Positions 26,626 to 35,676 of a DNA stretch of 64,000 nt are shown piece by piece. Position 1 is the first letter of the stretch. Each line of letters begins with the position of its first letter. This stretch comes from Bacillota bacterium (lineage in GTDB: Bacteria > Bacillota > Clostridia > Lachnospirales > Lachnospiraceae), in assembly GCA_023410575.1 (NCBI GenBank), contig JAEYPP010000018.1, positions 45,918 through 109,917 on the forward strand, given 5' to 3'. Made by a program: the position numbers and the translations under genes. The notes below the pieces were generated by a model, which was not told the DNA's origin, did no database searches, and saw only the letters and a list, made by a program, of their open reading frames with translations.

Positions 26626-26773
26626 AAAGTGTTTTGCTTGCAAAACACTCGCGCCAAGCGCGGTCGCGTAAACGACATCTTCCTAACGCGCTTGTGTGCA
26701 TAATTGCGTCCTTTCTTTTGGACGCTTTTTTATGTAATTGGAAATTCAGAGGATTTTTCTATTACATAAAAAA
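26626..26773 (+). repeat. 148-bp multi-hairpin repeat element, copy A
   Basis: Matches 54343-54490 over its full 148 bases. In order: a GTGTTTTG/CAAAACAC hairpin, CAAGCGCG/CGCGCTTG enclosing a small GTCG/CGAC hairpin, a GCGTCC/GGACGC hairpin with TTTTTT (terminator-like on the plus strand), and a last palindrome with core GGAAATTC-AGAG. The short frame that begins LAKHSRQARSRKRHLP in both copies looks like a by-product. The rest of the uvsE-ZIP gap is the inverted repeat at 26571 and the ZIP terminator. Confidence 0.8.
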
Positions 26774-26807
26774 GTATTGCATTAACCAACAGGTCTCCTG
26801 CAATACT
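26767..26807 (-). terminator. Terminator of the ZIP transporter gene
   Basis: AGTATTGC and GCAATACT pair, followed by TTTTTT on the minus strand. The T-run is shared with the end of repeat element copy A. Confidence 0.75.
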
Positions 26808-26880
26808 CTTCTAGCTATATTTAACAATATATCTATCTAACACTTTTAAGATCAATCATATAACAACAGGCATGTTTCGT

Positions 26881-27720
26881 TTATAAGTAGATAATTAGCA
26901 AGCCAGCCATCATTCCTAAAATCGTAAAAAAAGCTGGTAACTTACTTCGATACATTAAGATTGCCTCTGGAAGTATTTCACCAAAGACTACATAAAGCAT
27001 TGCTCCACTAGCAAAACATAAACTGATCGCTAATCCTATACTACCAATATCTCCAATCCAATAGCCAAGCAAAGCTCCAAGTATGGTTGGTGCTCCGCTC
27101 AAAGCTGTAATGCCAATCGCTTTAAAACGTTTCATACCGCCATTGATTAGAGGAACTGAAACAGCCATTCCTTCTGGGATGTGATGTAAACCGATTAGAA
27201 TAGCTAACAATAAAGCGGAATCACCCATAACACCTTTGTTACTTGCATAGGAAGCACCAATTGTCATTCCTTCTGGAACGTTATGAAGTGCAATCGCACT
27301 TGCCATTAACACTCCAGCCACAAATAAAGAAGATTTCTTGTCTTTACTATTGCTTTGTTGTGTCAAATAATTACTATGTATTAATTCATCTAAGTCATCT
27401 GCAGTTTGTGGATGTTCTTCATTAATATGTGGAATTTCACGATTTACTTTTTTATCGATAAGTAAATTTAGTAGATAAACAAGTGTTACTCCACCACAAA
27501 TTGTCGTAACAATGACTAAAATATGTGTTTTCGTATTAATCGCCTCTAAGACCAGTTCAAAACATACTACACTTGTCATTACCCCTGCGGCGAAACTTAA
27601 TAACAAACTAACTGTTCGATTGGATTCCTTTCTAAACATAGCTCCAATCAGGCCTCCCAAGCCAGTTCCAACAACACCAGCAACTGTAGAAGCAATTAGT
27701 AATGTACCAATAATGCCCAT
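26881..27720 (-). CDS. ZIP-family divalent metal transporter
   Basis: Imports zinc or related divalent metals. The 279 residues have eight hydrophobic segments and the paired ZIP motifs SAIALHNVPEG (His146-Gly151, helix 4) and GLHHIPEGMAV (His179-Gly184, helix 5), whose His and Glu form the metal site. A His/Asp-rich loop (about 92-130) between helices 3 and 4 is typical. Closest to ZupT. Single gene with its own terminator; no clear Zur box was identified. Confidence 0.93.
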   Translation of the reverse strand: MGIIGTLLIASTVAGVVGTGLGGLIGAMFRKESNRTVSLLLSFAAGVMTSVVCFELVLEAINTKTHILVIVTTICGGVTLVYLLNLLIDKKVNREIPHINEEHPQTADDLDELIHSNYLTQQSNSKDKKSSLFVAGVLMASAIALHNVPEGMTIGASYASNKGVMGDSALLLAILIGLHHIPEGMAVSVPLINGGMKRFKAIGITALSGAPTILGALLGYWIGDIGSIGLAISLCFASGAMLYVVFGEILPEAILMYRSKLPAFFTILGMMAGLLIIYL

Positions 27721-27844
27721 AGTTTTTCTCCTTTTTTGTATGTATTTATATTATAATAATCATAATACATAGAAGTGAGGTTGTACATAAGAGAATGAGC
27801 TTTTTGTTATATTTTAGAGTTCCTTGTAAATCTCACTCTAACTG

Positions 27845-27889
27845 TTAACCCTTAACAGCACCTTGAGTTAAGTCATCGTTGCTTCTTCA
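27845..27889 (-). pseudogene. Possible 3' relic of a sugar ABC permease gene
   Basis: On the minus strand the frame reads DDLTQGAVKG then TAA; LTQGAVKG is the typical C-terminus of MalG-type sugar permeases. A stop lies a few codons upstream, so only the tail remains. A lost sugar importer would fit beside the AraC regulator and the GH43 gene. The other bases of this 387-base gap show only the AraC promoter and AT-rich sequence. Confidence 0.4.
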
Positions 27890-28030
27890 CTAATAAATAT
27901 TGCTATATACCCCCACATAATATGTATATTATGCATATCAATTTTATATTATCTTACAATAAATATATGTAAACTGTACATTTTTTACATAATTATCGAT
28001 ATCTCATTAAGTAATTTTAACATTAATAGA

Positions 28031-28058
28031 TTGTATTAATTATTTTTTATGGTATAAT
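28031..28058 (+). promoter_or_regulatory. Promoter of the AraC gene
   Basis: TTGTAT (28031-28036), 16-base spacer and extended -10 TGGTATAAT (TATAAT at 28053-28058). Confidence 0.7.
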
Positions 28059-28107
28059 GAACATGATAAAAATGGCAATTTATACATTAAGATAGAAGGG
28101 GAATCCT

Positions 28108-28962
28108 ATGATAGAAAATCTACAAGGAATACAAGAAACTGTAAATTTTAAAACTGATACTAATATCAGGCTATATGTCAATGATAATGTTGAATGCTAT
28201 CCAAAACATTGGCATGCCCCATTAGAAGTTATTATGCCTTTACATAATAGCTACAATGTTAATTGCTGTAACACAGAGTATCATTTAAGGGAAGGTGATG
28301 TCCTTATCATAAGTCCAGGTTCAGTACATAGTATGGAGGATATTGAAGGTAAACGAATCATTTTTCAGGCAGATATCACATCACTTTATAGTATAAAGGA
28401 ATTAGGTGCAACCTTATCCATCCTTTCACCCGCGCTGTTAATTACTGCTGAAAGCGCACCCGAAATCCATGAGACGATCGAACGGCTTATACTCGAGATC
28501 TTAAATGAGTACCTTGCAGATGCACCTCTTAGCGAAGCTGCTATTTACTCAAAGCTAATTCATATTTTTGTATTAATTGGGCGTAGTTACTCATTTAATA
28601 ATCAGCCATTTCCAAATAACTCAACCAAACAGCATGCTTATACCGAGCACTTTTTATTTATTTGTGATTATATCAATGAGCATTTTAATGAAGGATTAAC
28701 TCTTGATTTTATCGCAAATCTATCTGGGTTTAGTAAATTTCATTTTAGCCGTTTATTCAAACAATTTACGAATGTATCCTTTTATAAGTATTTAAATAGA
28801 AAACGAATCGAAAATGCTGAAAAACTATTGGTTAATCAAAATATATCGATTACCGATGTAGCCTTGCAATGTGGCTTTAGCAACCTATCCACCTTCATAC
28901 GAATGTTTAAGATTATTAAAAATTGTACTCCAACAGAGTTTAAGTCTATGTTTACATCATAA
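28108..28962 (+). CDS. AraC-family regulator with cupin sensor
   Basis: The only clear plus-strand gene. 284 residues: N-terminal cupin-like sugar-sensing domain (KHWHAPLEVIMPL, LREGDVLIISPGSVHSM; about 20-100), linker, and C-terminal double helix-turn-helix (about 188-284; LTLDFIANLSGFSKFHFSRLF and ITDVALQCGFSNLSTFIRMF). The start has AGAAGGGGA. It converges on the GH43 gene, and a relic of a sugar permease lies behind it, so it probably once governed a sugar-utilisation locus and may still regulate GH43. Confidence 0.92.
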   Translation: MIENLQGIQETVNFKTDTNIRLYVNDNVECYPKHWHAPLEVIMPLHNSYNVNCCNTEYHLREGDVLIISPGSVHSMEDIEGKRIIFQADITSLYSIKELGATLSILSPALLITAESAPEIHETIERLILEILNEYLADAPLSEAAIYSKLIHIFVLIGRSYSFNNQPFPNNSTKQHAYTEHFLFICDYINEHFNEGLTLDFIANLSGFSKFHFSRLFKQFTNVSFYKYLNRKRIENAEKLLVNQNISITDVALQCGFSNLSTFIRMFKIIKNCTPTEFKSMFTS

Positions 28963-28974
28963 TTACGCTAATTA

Positions 28975-29018
28975 TTTTATACACGAGGAAATTCAGAGGA
29001 ATTTCCTCGTGTATAAAA
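28975..29018. repeat. Palindrome of the GGAAATTC-AGAG family
   Basis: 20-bp arms around an AGAG loop, core GGAAATTC-AGAG-GAATTTCC. It matches the last hairpin of the 148-bp elements, and its end touches the T-tract of the next terminator. Confidence 0.85.
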
Positions 29019-29054
29019 AAGAGATGCCTTCGAATTAACTTTTCGTAAGCATCC
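29015..29054 (-). terminator. Terminator of the GH43 gene
   Basis: GGGATGC and GCATCTC with inner CGAA/TTCG, followed by TTTTTT on the minus strand. A T-rich run with a 12-base period (ATTCCTTTTTT) fills the rest of the gap up to the GH43 stop. Confidence 0.75.
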
Positions 29055-29116
29055 CTTTTTTGTTATTCCTTTTTTATTCCTTTTTTATTCCCTTTTTATC
29101 ATTCCATCTTTTGGTG

Positions 29117-30457
29117 TTACTTCATAAATACAAATTCTGAAAGCTCAAACAACTGTCTATCCTTAAACATATAACCGAACTCACCTTCGACACAATCCTC
29201 TACTACAAAATAGATGGCATGACTTCCAGTAACATTCGCGGTTTTTGTACTTACAACTGTGCTTCCATCATTCGTTACTTCAAAGCTACCAATCTCAATA
29301 CCATTGAGATCATCATCAAGCATAATTTTAACTCTCGCATAAGAACCCATTGAGAAAATTTTTGCACTAAACATCATTGTTTTGCTTGAATAATCTTCAC
29401 CAAAATCAAAATACTTATAACCGATGACAGCACCGTTCATAATATTTGTTACAACTCTTGTAAAAGTGTCCTTTTGAGTAATGAGACAATTACCTTTTAA
29501 AACACAAGCAAGGTCAGCTGGCACTGAGTGATATGGTGATAACGATTTCTCAAATCCTAGCGATGTCATCTCAACTTGAGGAATTGTTCCATCCGGAAGT
29601 ATTGTAATAGGTTCTACACAACCTCTTCTTGAGAAGATGGAACCATTCGTCATTCTGTGGTAGAAGATGTACCATTGATCTTTAATTTTCATTATTGATC
29701 CATGATTATTACCACCTGGATAATCTACTCCATTGTCAACTATCACACCTTTATATTCGTATGGCCCTAATGGCGATTTACTCGTCGCATATACAAGCTG
29801 ACTTGCCACTGTATTGGAGTAAATCAAGTAATAAATATCTCCTACTTTGCGAGGAGAACATGCTTCAAAAAACTTAAAAGGCGCTTCTACTGGAAGAATA
29901 TCATCTACATAAGTTCCATCAACTAACTCATACATATTGTCTGCTTTTAACTCAGCCGCATAGGATTTTTGGAAACCGCAGTAAATATACACTCGTCCAT
30001 CATCATCCACAAGCACACCTGGATCGATAAAGATTCCATAGTCACAGAACTCTTTTGTGTAACCCTCTGGAATATTGTATTTGTACTGACTTACTAATGT
30101 AAAAGGTCCTTCTGGACGGTCACTGACAGCAACACACCCCTTAGTTCCTTTAATGTATGCATACAAATAATATTTTCCATCCTTTTCTACTACGTCTGGT
30201 GCGAATAATTCATTATCCTTGCCCGTCCAATCCGTATCAGATGGGTGATCTTCATCTTTGTAGGTGTGAAAAATATCACCGTGGCATTTCCAATGGTTTA
30301 AATCATCAACAGATGCAGACCATACCTTCAATTTTGTATCACAGAACTTATGAGATCCTGCACTATCACAAGAACCATAAATATAAACGCGATCGCCGAA
30401 TACTCTTGGCTCTCCATCTGGGATATACTCCCATAGTGGTAAATATGGATTTGGCAT
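29117..30457 (-). CDS. Glycoside hydrolase family 43
   Basis: 446 residues, probably an arabinofuranosidase or xylosidase acting on hemicellulose fragments. The N-terminal five-bladed propeller carries the GH43 acids: base Asp14 (YIPDGEPRVFGDRVYIYGS), Asp145 (FIDPGVLVDDDG) and general acid Glu198 (FFEACSPRKV). NELFAPDVVEKDGKYYLYA is a typical blade. A C-terminal beta domain of about 120 residues may bind carbohydrate. No signal peptide, so it likely acts on imported oligosaccharides. A strong AGGAGG precedes the start; it converges with AraC. Confidence 0.92.
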   Translation of the reverse strand: MPNPYLPLWEYIPDGEPRVFGDRVYIYGSCDSAGSHKFCDTKLKVWSASVDDLNHWKCHGDIFHTYKDEDHPSDTDWTGKDNELFAPDVVEKDGKYYLYAYIKGTKGCVAVSDRPEGPFTLVSQYKYNIPEGYTKEFCDYGIFIDPGVLVDDDGRVYIYCGFQKSYAAELKADNMYELVDGTYVDDILPVEAPFKFFEACSPRKVGDIYYLIYSNTVASQLVYATSKSPLGPYEYKGVIVDNGVDYPGGNNHGSIMKIKDQWYIFYHRMTNGSIFSRRGCVEPITILPDGTIPQVEMTSLGFEKSLSPYHSVPADLACVLKGNCLITQKDTFTRVVTNIMNGAVIGYKYFDFGEDYSSKTMMFSAKIFSMGSYARVKIMLDDDLNGIEIGSFEVTNDGSTVVSTKTANVTGSHAIYFVVEDCVEGEFGYMFKDRQLFELSEFVFMK

Positions 30458-30531
30458 GTTTTAATCCTCCTATATTAATACTCAGATTTTTATTATGTAT
30501 ATCGTAAGTTGATGCAATACTTTATTTATTC

Positions 30532-30575
30532 AGAAACTCCCCGCCATTAAGAAACCTTAACAACGGGGAGTTTCT
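30532..30575 (-). terminator. Stem-loop after the PFOR gene
   Basis: AGAAACTCCCCG and CGGGGAGTTTCT form a 12-bp GC-rich stem with a CTTAA/TTAAG inner hairpin. The T-run is poor, so it may act as an mRNA 3' end as well as a terminator. Confidence 0.65.
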
Positions 30576-30635
30576 ATATCGATTCAAAAGATGAATCTAC
30601 AAGAGAAGTTGGCATGTTGCCATTACTTTCTTGAA

Positions 30636-33600
30636 TTATTTATATAGTTCAACTAACTTCGAATAATGCTCATAACGTTTCTTAGCTGCTTCTTCGGATT
30701 CCTTAAATAATCTATCAGCACGCTCTGGGAAAGTACGTGTTAATCTCGTATAACGAGTTTCATTATTTAAGAAGTCTTGATATGATCCATCACCTGGCTT
30801 AGATGTCAAAGTGAATGGATTCTTTCCTTCTGCCTTTAATGCAGGGTTGAAGGAGAATAAATTCCAGTATCCAGAAGCAACAGCCTTCTTCATCTCATCC
30901 TGACAATGATTCATGCCACCCTTAACTCCGTGAAGTTCACATGGAGCATAACAAATGATCAAAGATGGACCATTATAAGCTTCTGCCTCATTAATAACTT
31001 TGATTGTCTGTGCTGGATTAGCACCAAGAGCAATCTGTGCTACATATACGTAACCATAGGTCATTGCAATTTCTGCAAGACTCTTCTTGCCAATTTCCTT
31101 ACCAGAAGCTGCAAATTGACAAACTTCACCAATGTTAGAAGCCTTAGAAGCCTGACCACCTGTATTAGAATACATTTCTGTATCGAATACCATAATGTTT
31201 ACATTCTCTCCGGAAGCAATTACATGGTCAAGTCCACCGAATCCGATATCATAAGCCCAACCATCACCACCAAAGATCCATACTGACTTCTTAGCAAGGT
31301 ATTCTTTCTTTTCAAGAACTTCTTTTGAAAGTTCACATCCATCTTTAGCAGCCTTCTCAAGTTCAACGATTAATGCATTCGCAGCAGCTGTATTTTGTTT
31401 CGTATTATCCTTAGTTTCTAAGAATTTAGCGATAGCGGCTTTCATATCAGCTGTTGCCTTATCACTTTGTGCAATCTTCTCAATCTTCGTAATTGCCTGA
31501 TCACGTAACGTCTTTTGTCCAAGGTACATACCAAAGCCATGCTCTGCATTATCCTCGAATAAGGAGTTCGACCATACTGGACCTCTTAAAGAATCTTTGT
31601 TTACTGTATATGGACAAGCTGCAGCTGGACCACCCCAGATAGAGGAACATCCTGTAGCATTTGATATATACATTTGCTCACCAAACAATTGAGTAACAAT
31701 ACGAGCATATGAAGTTTCAGCACAACCTGCACAAGATCCTGAGAACTCAAGAAGTGGCTGGTTAAACTGAGATCCTTTTACTGTTGTATCTGCTGGCATA
31801 CCAGGTTTCTTAGATACGTTAGCTACCAAATAATCAAATACTGGTTGCTCATGCATCTGGGATTCCTGTGGAACCATCTTAATAGCCTTATCAGGAACAG
31901 GACAAACAGTTATACATTCACCACATCCCATACAGTCTAATGGAGTAACACTAATTGCAAATTTATATTCGGAAGCCTTTGGTTTTGTATCAGCTACCTT
32001 GATGTTAGCTGGTGCAGCCTTAACTTCATCTTCACTTAACATGAAAGGACGAATTGTTGCATGTGAACATACAAATGAACAGTTCGTACACTGAATACAT
32101 TTTACAGGATCCCATTCAGGAACCATAACTGCGATACCACGTTTTTCATATGCAGAAGCACCAGTAGGGAACTGACCATCTGCAATATCTGCAAATGCAG
32201 AAACTGGAAGGCTATCACCATCCATGATTGCTATTGGGTTAAGAAGAGTTTCTACCATCTTAACTGTATCAGGACGTCCTGTGAGTGGAGTAGGAGCTGG
32301 ATCAGCAGCTGGATTAGACCAAGAAGCTGGAACTTCTACTTTATGAATTGCATCAACACCTGCATCAATTGCCTTATAGTTCATCTCAACAACTGCATCG
32401 CCCTTCTTTCCATAGGACTTTTTAGCAGCTGACTTCATGAAGCTAATAGCATCATCAATTGGCATTACGTTAGCTAACTTAAAGAATGCAGACTGAAGAA
32501 TTGTGTTGGTACGTTTACCCATACCAATCTCAATTGCTTTGTCGATTGCATTGATTGTATATAACTGTATTTTATTGTCAGCGATATATTTCTTAGTTGC
32601 TGCATTTAACTTAGTATCTAATTCAGCGTCATCCCATTGGCAGTTAATCATGAAGATTCCACCTGGTTTAACATCCTGAACCATCTTAAAACCTTTTTCT
32701 ACATAAGAAGGGTTATGACATGCAACAAAATCAGCTTGATTTATGTAGTATGGACTCTTGATTGGCTTGTCACCGAATCTTAAGTGAGAAATTGTGATAC
32801 CACCAGTCTTCTTGGAATCATACTGGAAGTATGCTTGAATATATTTATCTGTATGGTCACCGATAATCTTTGTTGAGTTCTTGTTAGCGCCAACAGTACC
32901 ATCTCCACCAAGACCCCAGAACTTACATTCTACTGTACCTGCAGCAGATGTAATAGGTGCTGGTTTTACTTCTGGTAAGCTTAAGTTTGTAACGTCATCT
33001 ACAATACCAACTGTAAAACGAGACTTAGGAGCATCCTTTGCTAATTCTGTATAGATAGCGAATACAGAAGATGGAGGAGTATCCTTAGATCCAAGACCAT
33101 AACGTCCACCTGTTAATACAATATCATTTAATCCTGCCTCACGAAGAGTTGTAGCAATATCAAGATATAATGGTTCACCTAACGCACCTGGCTCTTTTGT
33201 ACGGTCAAGTACAGCAACCTTCTTAGCTGTCTTAGGAAGAACCTTAAGAAAACTATTAGAAACCCATGGACGATAGAGACGAACTTTCACAAGGCCTACT
33301 TTCTCGCCTGCAGCTGTTAAGTAATCGATAACTTCTTCAGCTACATCACAGATGGAGCCCATTGCAATAATAACACGGTCAGCATCAGGAGCACCATAGT
33401 AGTTGAATAAATCATAATTAGTTCCAAGCTTTTCATTAACCTTAGCCATGTATTTTTCAACAACAGCTGGTAACTGATCATATACTGGATTACATGCCTC
33501 ACGATGTTGGAAGAAAACATCTCCGTTTTCATGAGAACCACGCATATAAGGATTTGCTGGATTTAAAGCATGATCACGGAATTCTTTCACAGCATCCATG

Positions 33601-34187
33601 TTACACATTTCTTTTAAATCTTCATAATCCCAAGTTTCAATTTTTTGCATTTCATGAGAGGTACGGAAACCATCGAAGAAATTGATAAAAGGAACTTTAC
33701 CTTCAATCGAAGCAAGATGTGCAACTGGGCTTAAATCCATAACTTCTTGAGTATTAGTTTCTGCTAACATAGCAAAACCCGTTTGGCGGCAAGCATAAAC
33801 GTCGCTATGGTCACCAAAGATATTTAAGGACTGAGTAGCTACTGTACGTGCAGATACATCAAATACACATGGAAGCTGTTCAGCAGCAATTTTGTACATA
33901 TTTGGGATCATTAATAAAAGACCCTGAGAAGCAGTAAATGTTGTTGTAATAGCACCTGCAGCAAGAGATCCATGAACTGCGCCTGCAGCACCTGCTTCAG
34001 ACTGCATTTCTGTAACTACTACTTGGTTGCCAAAAATATTCTCTCTCATTTCAGCAGACCATTGATCAACATAATCGGCCATCGGGCTAGATGGTGTGAT
34101 TGGGTAAATGGCAGCAACATCTGTAAACGCATACGCCACGTGAGCTGCTGCGGTATTGCCGTCCATTGATTGTTTAGAACGAGACAT
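30636..34187 (-). CDS. nifJ: Pyruvate:ferredoxin (flavodoxin) oxidoreductase
   Basis: Central fermentative enzyme: pyruvate + CoA + oxidised ferredoxin to acetyl-CoA + CO2 + reduced ferredoxin. The 1183 residues are full length for the single-chain clostridial form. Domains in order: pyrimidine-binding and transketolase-like (1-420), the gamma-type domain (about 430-630), a two-cluster ferredoxin domain with CIQCTNCSFVC and CMGCGECITVC, and the TPP domain with the proximal cluster (SGSCAGCAETSYARI, GDGWAYDIGFGGLDH). GGAGGAAAT precedes the start. Monocistronic with a strong promoter; codon use looks like that of a highly expressed gene. Confidence 0.98.
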   Translation of the reverse strand: MSRSKQSMDGNTAAAHVAYAFTDVAAIYPITPSSPMADYVDQWSAEMRENIFGNQVVVTEMQSEAGAAGAVHGSLAAGAITTTFTASQGLLLMIPNMYKIAAEQLPCVFDVSARTVATQSLNIFGDHSDVYACRQTGFAMLAETNTQEVMDLSPVAHLASIEGKVPFINFFDGFRTSHEMQKIETWDYEDLKEMCNMDAVKEFRDHALNPANPYMRGSHENGDVFFQHREACNPVYDQLPAVVEKYMAKVNEKLGTNYDLFNYYGAPDADRVIIAMGSICDVAEEVIDYLTAAGEKVGLVKVRLYRPWVSNSFLKVLPKTAKKVAVLDRTKEPGALGEPLYLDIATTLREAGLNDIVLTGGRYGLGSKDTPPSSVFAIYTELAKDAPKSRFTVGIVDDVTNLSLPEVKPAPITSAAGTVECKFWGLGGDGTVGANKNSTKIIGDHTDKYIQAYFQYDSKKTGGITISHLRFGDKPIKSPYYINQADFVACHNPSYVEKGFKMVQDVKPGGIFMINCQWDDAELDTKLNAATKKYIADNKIQLYTINAIDKAIEIGMGKRTNTILQSAFFKLANVMPIDDAISFMKSAAKKSYGKKGDAVVEMNYKAIDAGVDAIHKVEVPASWSNPAADPAPTPLTGRPDTVKMVETLLNPIAIMDGDSLPVSAFADIADGQFPTGASAYEKRGIAVMVPEWDPVKCIQCTNCSFVCSHATIRPFMLSEDEVKAAPANIKVADTKPKASEYKFAISVTPLDCMGCGECITVCPVPDKAIKMVPQESQMHEQPVFDYLVANVSKKPGMPADTTVKGSQFNQPLLEFSGSCAGCAETSYARIVTQLFGEQMYISNATGCSSIWGGPAAACPYTVNKDSLRGPVWSNSLFEDNAEHGFGMYLGQKTLRDQAITKIEKIAQSDKATADMKAAIAKFLETKDNTKQNTAAANALIVELEKAAKDGCELSKEVLEKKEYLAKKSVWIFGGDGWAYDIGFGGLDHVIASGENVNIMVFDTEMYSNTGGQASKASNIGEVCQFAASGKEIGKKSLAEIAMTYGYVYVAQIALGANPAQTIKVINEAEAYNGPSLIICYAPCELHGVKGGMNHCQDEMKKAVASGYWNLFSFNPALKAEGKNPFTLTSKPGDGSYQDFLNNETRYTRLTRTFPERADRLFKESEEAAKKRYEHYSKLVELYK

Positions 34188-34238
34188 TTGTATTTCCTCC
34201 TTTTTAGCTTAAGGTCGTTAAGGCCTATTTACCGACCT

Positions 34239-34267
34239 ATTTTATCATTATTCACACAATTTGTAAA
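34239..34267 (-). promoter_or_regulatory. Sigma-A promoter of the PFOR gene
   Basis: TTTACA (34262-34267), 17-base spacer, TAAAAT (34239-34244). The leader then has GGTCG and CGACC arms that can fold. The rest of this 353-base gap up to the asnA terminator shows nothing recognisable. Confidence 0.75.
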
Positions 34268-34467
34268 GGTAATAACTACATTTAGTGGATAATAATTCAA
34301 TTAATATATATATAAAATGGTAATTTACTTAAAACCTAAGCACTCTTAAATTTCACCAAAAATTGCTGATTCCTGTAAATCCACTACATTTAGCAACTTA
34401 AGCTCTCGGTTCAATAAAAGTGTTCTCTATACTTTCTATCTTACCACCTGATATCATTATGATAGTT

Positions 34468-34515
34468 TAAAAACCTTACTGATTTAGATCGATATTGATC
34501 TATCAGTAAGGTTTT
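34468..34515 (-). terminator. Terminator of asnA
   Basis: AAAACCTTACTGA and TCAGTAAGGTTTT form a 13-bp stem with GATC/GATC inside and T-runs in both directions. Confidence 0.88.
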
Positions 34516-34540
34516 ATATTCATAACCATTCAATATTATT

Positions 34541-35551
34541 TTATAAAAGTGTAATTCCATTTTTCTCTAGCGCTACTAAATCTTCTTCTTTCCAGATAGA
34601 GGATTGAACCTCACCAATATGAGCTTTTCTTAAGAAAAACATACAGATTCGAGATTGACCAATACCACCGCCTACCGTATATGGTAACTCACGATTTAAG
34701 ACTGCTTTTTGAAATGGTAATTCTGCTCGATCTTGACAGTTGGCAATCTTAAGTTGTTCTGCCAGCGAAGCTTCATCTACACGGATACCCATAGATGATA
34801 ATTCAAGAGCTATATCAAGAACTGGATAATAAACGATGATATCACCATTCAATTTCCAGTCATCATAGTCAGGTGCACGACCATCGTGTGGCTCACCACT
34901 TACTAATGCTCCACCAATCTGCATAATAAAAACTGCGCCTTTAATCTTTGCAATCTTGTATTCTCGTTCCTTTGGCGTATCATTAGGATACATATTCTCA
35001 AGTTCCTGAGTTGTAACAAATGTGATTTCTTTTGGTAATATCTTTTCTATGTAATCGTACTTATCAGCGATGTAGTGCTCCGTATCACGAAGTGCCTGGT
35101 AAACACTGCGTACAACAGATTTTAGAGTCTCAATATTTCTTTCATCATGTAGGATAACTTTTTCCCAATCCCACTGATCAACAAAGATAGAATGAATATT
35201 ATCCGTATCTTCATCACGACGAATCGCATTCATATCCGTATAAAGGCCCTCTCCATAAGAAAACCCATACTTCTTTAAAGCCATACGTTTCCACTTTGCT
35301 AGAGAATGAACAATTTCAACGATTGCATCATCTTGTTCTTTCACTCCAAAAGAAACTGGTCGCTCTACACCATTGAGGTTATCATTCAGACCAGTTTCTG
35401 GGCGGACAAATAAAGGTGCAGAAACTCGAGTTAAGTTTAGCTGTTTTGCCAACTGACGTTCAAAATGGTCTTTTACATGTTTGATTGCTCCTTGTGTTGC
35501 TTTCACATCTAAGTAAGAATGATACCCTTTTGGTAATAGTAATTCTAACAT
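34541..35551 (-). CDS. asnA: Aspartate-ammonia ligase (asparagine synthetase A)
   Basis: Makes asparagine from aspartate, ammonia and ATP. The 336 residues match family length and motifs: LLPKGYHSYLDVKATQGAIKHVKD, SAPLFVRPETGLNDNLNGVERPV, LYTDMNAIRRDED, HSIFVDQWDWEKVI, and the C-terminal GGGIGQSRICMFFL, a class II synthetase-like ATP site. Single gene with its own TTGACA/TATCAT promoter and terminator. No T-box leader is visible in the short upstream gap. Confidence 0.97.
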   Translation of the reverse strand: MLELLLPKGYHSYLDVKATQGAIKHVKDHFERQLAKQLNLTRVSAPLFVRPETGLNDNLNGVERPVSFGVKEQDDAIVEIVHSLAKWKRMALKKYGFSYGEGLYTDMNAIRRDEDTDNIHSIFVDQWDWEKVILHDERNIETLKSVVRSVYQALRDTEHYIADKYDYIEKILPKEITFVTTQELENMYPNDTPKEREYKIAKIKGAVFIMQIGGALVSGEPHDGRAPDYDDWKLNGDIIVYYPVLDIALELSSMGIRVDEASLAEQLKIANCQDRAELPFQKAVLNRELPYTVGGGIGQSRICMFFLRKAHIGEVQSSIWKEEDLVALEKNGITLL

Positions 35552-35583
35552 AATACGTTCCTCACATTCTTGAAATAATATTT

Positions 35584-35612
35584 ATGATAGCCTTACTGTG
35601 CATAAATGTCAA
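35584..35612 (-). promoter_or_regulatory. Sigma-A promoter of asnA
   Basis: TTGACA (35607-35612), 17-base spacer, TATCAT (35584-35589), about 30 bases before the start. Confidence 0.8.
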
Positions 35613-35676
35613 TAAAATTGGTAATAGAACTAGAAAATAATTCTATTCCACGATTAATTCTTTCACTGCAACACTC

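Noticed and set aside
26616..26840. Frame beginning LAKHSRQARSRKRHLP in the 148-bp element, also present at 54351
   Set aside because: The same peptide in both copies follows from the conserved hairpins; downstream the frames diverge completely and no ribosome site precedes them.
29055..29100. T-rich 12-base periodic run
   Set aside because: Low-complexity sequence next to a terminator; no further structure.
35552..35676. T-box leader before asnA
   Set aside because: The gap is too short and has no T-box motif; a plain promoter is present.
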